A stretch of DNA of 64,000 nucleotides from assembly GCA_024349245.1 (NCBI GenBank), contig JALDNG010000048.1:7416501-7480500 (forward strand), given 5' to 3'. The notes beneath the pieces were generated by a model. That model worked only from the letters and a program-made list of their open reading frames with translations. It was not told where the DNA came from and did not search any database. Both the position numbers and the translations under genes were made by a program. Below, one piece after another: positions 59,747 through 64,000 of the stretch. This DNA comes from Neodontobutis hainanensis. Lineage: Eukaryota > Chordata > Actinopteri > Gobiiformes > Odontobutidae. Every line of letters begins with the position of its first letter. The first letter of the stretch is position 1.

Positions 59747-62654
59747 CTACGCACACATAAAAAAAAAATAAAAAAAAGAAGAAAAGAAAAAAGAAGTACA
59801 TTTACAGTCAATATCTACAGTTACAATATAGAACATCAATTATACAGGGTTTCTCACAGCAGACTTGAATTAAGGTGGTACCTTGAAACCAAATAGTGGT
59901 GCATTTGTGTTAAAGCCCATTGGCAATGTGTTAAGGCATATGACGCCAAAATGTATGTATAAATTACATCAAAACTGCAGAGAATTTAAAGCTGACTAAC
60001 TACCACCTTAAATGACAAGTTGGTTTTGCGGGAAACACTACAATTTTCAAGTTACAATACCTTTAATTTATGCAATTTTCAGCATGTGCATTATCCATAT
60101 GGCAAAAACAGCTTGAACTGCATTGAAGGTCTGTGTACTTTCTGGCCTTCAGATTTTCATCTTGATGTGAGAAAATCCAAATTGGAACACAAGCCTTTCA
60201 CAGTAACAAAATGGAAAAACAGAGATCCCCATTTTGTTTGTTTAGAAAATTAAAATTGGAAAACAAAAACTATGTCATTTGATTTCATATCAAATAACGT
60301 TAACTAAAATGGGAAAATGAAATAAGACTGCACGTTAACTATTGTCATATGTAGCTACAACTAGCATAGTGGCTGCACGGAGAGCTAGAGTAAACTGTGG
60401 CTGTGAAGAGCACGGCGGGTCTGTTCAGGCTGCTGCTGTGCCTGGACCGTTGGCCAGAAAGTACATTGACCCCTGATGTTACTGTATTCAATGTGCCAAG
60501 AATATTCACACTGCATGACAAAATAATGTTAGTTATTTTTCTTTAAATCAACTGAATCTTCACACAGTGGAAATTCCTTTGAGAATCCCCTGAGTACAAT
60601 GTGTCTGTAAATTTCCCTCTGTCATTTTCCCCCTTTTGTAACACGAGGTAAAGATATTTGAGTTAAGTTCATTCAAAGTCAGAGTAAAGACAAATATTAC
60701 CTTTTTTCATTCAGAGGGAATGGGACCTGGAAATTCTGCATATCGTCCCTTTAAATCAAATGGGAAAAGTTAGTGACACCAGTGTGACCAGTGTAAAAAA
60801 TTAGCCTAGAGCCCTGTCTTGGCTTATACATTGACATTTTTCCTTTTCTTTTTACTTTGACAAGCAGCAATTTAAAAATTTGTAGTCTATTTCATTAGAA
60901 CAATCAAACATTTGGCATGTTTTCTGAATATTGTGCATTAAAATAACTGTATATTTGCTCTAGTCCTAGTTCTTCATTCGCAAGATGTTTAGTGATACAA
61001 GTTGGATTTTGCAAAACTGTTAGCTCACATTTTGAAGAGAAAAAAAAAAAAATCTCTCAGATGTGTGCGTTTACACATTTGAAATTTAATGTTATTAAAT
61101 ATAAAACTCATATTGAGGGCTGGTTTAGGTATTAGTTTGGAGACTAGTAGTAGAGCAACAAACAAGTAACAGGACTGATGCTATACTGAACAACATAGAC
61201 CACCCCACCACTTGTTTTTTTCAAACATTTTGTTATTAGAAAAGTAGAAAAAGGTTTTGGGTAAATAATAAAATGGTTCTTTCAAACTGGTTGACCTCTT
61301 CTTCAAATTTACAAACACAATTTCATTGGGTATAGTTGTTTTACATTTTTCCACTAATGGGGAAAAAGTGACAATCGTTGTTTTTGTAATGACAGCCTGT
61401 CATGTAATAAAGTCATATGATACACTGCCAGTATTTTTATGACTTTATGTGGTCTGTGGCGTAAATTTTGTGTGTGTAAGTCCTGGACAAAAAAAAATAA
61501 AAATGGAGAATGGTCTAGATTTATTAAAAGAGAAAAATTAAACCTAATCAACAAACACATTGGACTGATCTCAAATCTCTAATAAAACCACATTAGACGT
61601 GCTGTCATTATTTTGACTAGAACGCTGCAGAGTGCAGTTTTTCCACCAGTGTGCTGCTGTTGATGTTCTCCAGCGGGGCCGTCTTAATATCCATTTCCAC
61701 TGCGTTCTCAGCAAGGTCGGCCACAAAAACATAATATTATGGGTAGGAGCGCACGGGAGCTCACTGCGAGATTCACAAAGCCCTATCCTCATCACAAACT
61801 GATTCAATGTGTTCATTCTCGAAAGGACTTCATTCATTAAACTGTTCTAATACAGCTCACTACTTAGCAAGATACATTTTAACTTCTGGTCTAGTGCTAG
61901 TAGTTAGTCTGGTATCCAGTTGCTTGTATTTAATTTCAAGGGTGGGGTTTTCAAGAGTAATGTTAATCAATAAGAGAAACGCCAGACATGAAGCAAAAAA
62001 AGGCAACACTACACAGCCGGTTGTCAACATGGAAGCCACGTTAGTGCTGCTAGTTAACATGGCCAGCAGTAGAGCGGACACCAGAGCAGTTTAATCGTTT
62101 TTGTTCTTTGCTGGTTATTCAAAACCAAGACGAGAGCAGAAATGAATGACCTTTCAGTAGCAGCATACTTCACGTTGAATGTTTTGGACTAGCCACGCGA
62201 GCTGAGCTACAAGGAACAGAGCTTCCATGATGAGTTACGGGAAATGAAGAAAGAGCAATATTTTCTTCTGTTTGATACGTTTTTAAAGTTGTTCAGAAAG
62301 CAACCTGTTGTAGCTGCGAGGTAAAGGAAAGCTAAATTTACTCATGGTGCCTTTCCTCACCAATAGGCTTTTTATTAGGAGAGCTTTGATAATGAGCTGT
62401 TGTTGTATTACTACTATAGTTTTAAAAATTCAAATTAAACACATAGGCTACAGCCTGGTTTGTTAAATAAAAGGTAGAGCTGTGAAGTTATCAATCAAAT
62501 CATGATATAAAAAAAGAATATTAAATTATCTCTCATTCTTCTGTTGCTATTGATATCTGTAGGTCCACGGTTCAGCTTAATAAGCTGAACAAACAATAAA
62601 GCATTTAGTCCCTGCAATAAAAAATAAAATAGTAGACTATTTATTCATTCATTC

Positions 62655-62880
62655 ATTTTCTACCGCTTTGTCCTGTTAGGGGTTGCGGGTGACTGGAGCC
62701 TATCCCAGCAGCTTTGGGCCTGAGGCGGGGTACACACTGGACAGTGGCCAGTTAGTCGCAGGGCTGACATATAGAGACAAACATTGACTGACAACCATTC
62801 ACTCTCACATTCATTCACTAGGGACAATTTAGAGTTGCCAATTAACCTATACATACATGTCTTTGGACGGTGGGAAATTG
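62655..62880 (-). repeat. interspersed SINE-like repeat, copy 2
   Basis: This is the inverted copy of the element at 905-1,118. It contains the complements of TATGTCAGCCCTGCGACTAA and CTGCTGGGATAGGCTCCAG, with long identical stretches. It extends further into the head (CATGTATGTATAGGTTAATT) and has an ATTC-type tail at 62,640-62,656. Confidence 0.8.
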
Positions 62881-62891
62881 TAGACTATGTA

Positions 62892-62951
<60 letters not shown>
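62892..62951. repeat. (ATT)n microsatellite
   Basis: About 20 ATT units are followed by imperfect units to about 62,978, next to the interspersed repeat. Confidence 0.95.
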
Positions 62952-62954
<3 letters not shown>

Positions 62955-64000
62955 ATTATGTAATTATTATTATTACTACTTTTACCTCTCCCTGCTCTTA
63001 ATCCCCCCATAACAGTTTATGTAACCTTTGGCCACCACACCGAGGCACTTTGCCCAGAGGAAACACAGCAAATAGTTTTTAATAATGCAATAATATTATA
63101 TATTATAATTTTGGAACTTCTGGAACAAAGTGATTTGAAATGATGAGAGCAAAATTGTACTTTTTGGCCACAACCATAAACGTTACATTTGGAGAGCAGT
63201 CAACAGGGCCTATGAAAGGTAAGCCACTCCTACTGTTAAACATGGAAATTAAACATGTACTTTCTTTAATTGAACGTCAAGTAAAAAAAAAAAAAGAAAA
63301 AAAATACAAAGAAGAAGAAACAAATTTAATCCAAGCCAAGGGCCAACCAAACAGTTCCTTTTCTCTTTATTAAATTGAGTAACTCCAAACTGGAAGCTAT
63401 TGAGAGGCTGGGAGGTTTGTTGCTGCTTTGCTTGTGTCACAACACACAGCTCACTCCCACAGATCAGATTTCACTCAGTCAGCTTTTCGAGAAAACAGAA
63501 AGCTGGTCTGTCCTTATCTGCAGAGTCTTGCTGGCTCCACATTTGCATTTGTATGTGCTCTAAATTGGCCCTGGGGCTATTAGTGCAGGAATAAAGTCAC
63601 GTACCCTCAGGGGGCCAGGTGTGTGACAGCGTTTTAGCATTTTTCAGGTATGCGAGAGCCTTGGGCTAAAACACAAGGTCAGCGTCCCGTCCAACAGCCA
63701 CAACCTGCCTTTGAAAAATAACATGATGGTAGACATCAAATGTTATAGTACTCAGAGGTGAAAGAGCTGCTGGCCTTTAGCTCGTCCTCCAGCGTTTTAC
63801 TGCACCGCAGCTGCTCACGCTTTTGTTGTAAATCACACAACAATTTTATATAAAGGAAACTTTTACACACAGGAAGTAACACCTTCACACAGGGCTTGCA
63901 AAAATGTTTTAAATACCTGGTAGCCTGTCGGGCAGGTACTCAACACTAAATAACTCTGCCCATGCAAAAAAAATTAAATAAAAGAATAATCAAGAATAAT

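Larger units (their letters stand above)
59747..64000 (-). other. arglu1: probable arglu1 intron 1, running off the window
   Basis: No Arg/Ser-rich coding sequence occurs on the minus strand above 59,746, so the first exon must lie beyond 64,000 or be absent from the assembly. The stretch contains an interspersed repeat (62,655-62,880) and an (ATT)n array. A short unexplained minus-strand frame ends at 61,617. Confidence 0.6.

Noticed and set aside
59426..59896. 156-codon Ser/Arg-rich plus-strand open frame
   Set aside because: It is the antisense shadow of arglu1 exon 2. The Ser/Arg richness comes from the complement of Glu/Arg codons and is not the missing RS domain.

Overview
The window is vertebrate nuclear DNA, most probably from a ray-finned (teleost) fish. 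It is AT-rich and mostly noncoding, with small exons bounded by GT/AG splice sites, tRNA-derived SINE relics of a type common in fish, MITE-like debris and many microsatellites. There are no bacterial operons, CRISPR arrays, phage genes or intact transposase genes. I recognise two genes, both on the minus strand, so transcription runs from high to low coordinates.

Layout from low to high coordinate: 1-~22,380 is intergenic DNA downstream of the first gene, with repeats and a few GC-richer blocks that look like conserved noncoding elements. 22,381-48,230 is the ephrin-B2 gene (efnb2, probably the efnb2a paralogue): a long probable 3' UTR, a last exon with the membrane anchor and cytoplasmic tail (26,593-26,996), then exons at 28,914-29,024, 30,282-30,374, 38,363-38,646 and 48,118-48,230. 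The exons join in phase into 334 residues, close to the 333 of human ephrin-B2. The GC-rich 5' UTR and promoter lie at about 48,231-49,115. 49,250-52,900 is intergenic, with two GC-rich islets and a candidate noncoding first exon. 52,900-59,746 holds the last three coding exons of arglu1 (arginine and glutamate rich 1). Its RS-rich first exon is not visible and must lie beyond the right edge or be missing. 59,747-64,000 is therefore probably arglu1 intron 1.

The efnb2-arglu1 neighbourhood and orientation match the conserved vertebrate order (EFNB2 next to ARGLU1, human chromosome 13q). The two genes do not share a pathway: ephrin-B2 is a membrane ligand for Eph receptors in vascular and hindbrain patterning, whereas ARGLU1 is a nuclear splicing and transcription cofactor.

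I found no convincing undescribed biological system. The observations most worth checking are regulatory: a TALE (PBX/PREP) decamer beside a CCAAT box in the efnb2 promoter, an ultraconserved-looking block in the arglu1 intron known in mammals for regulated splicing, an orphan promoter/first-exon candidate upstream of efnb2, and a 239-bp fold-back element in the flank. All calls come from reading the sequence; nothing was aligned to a database.
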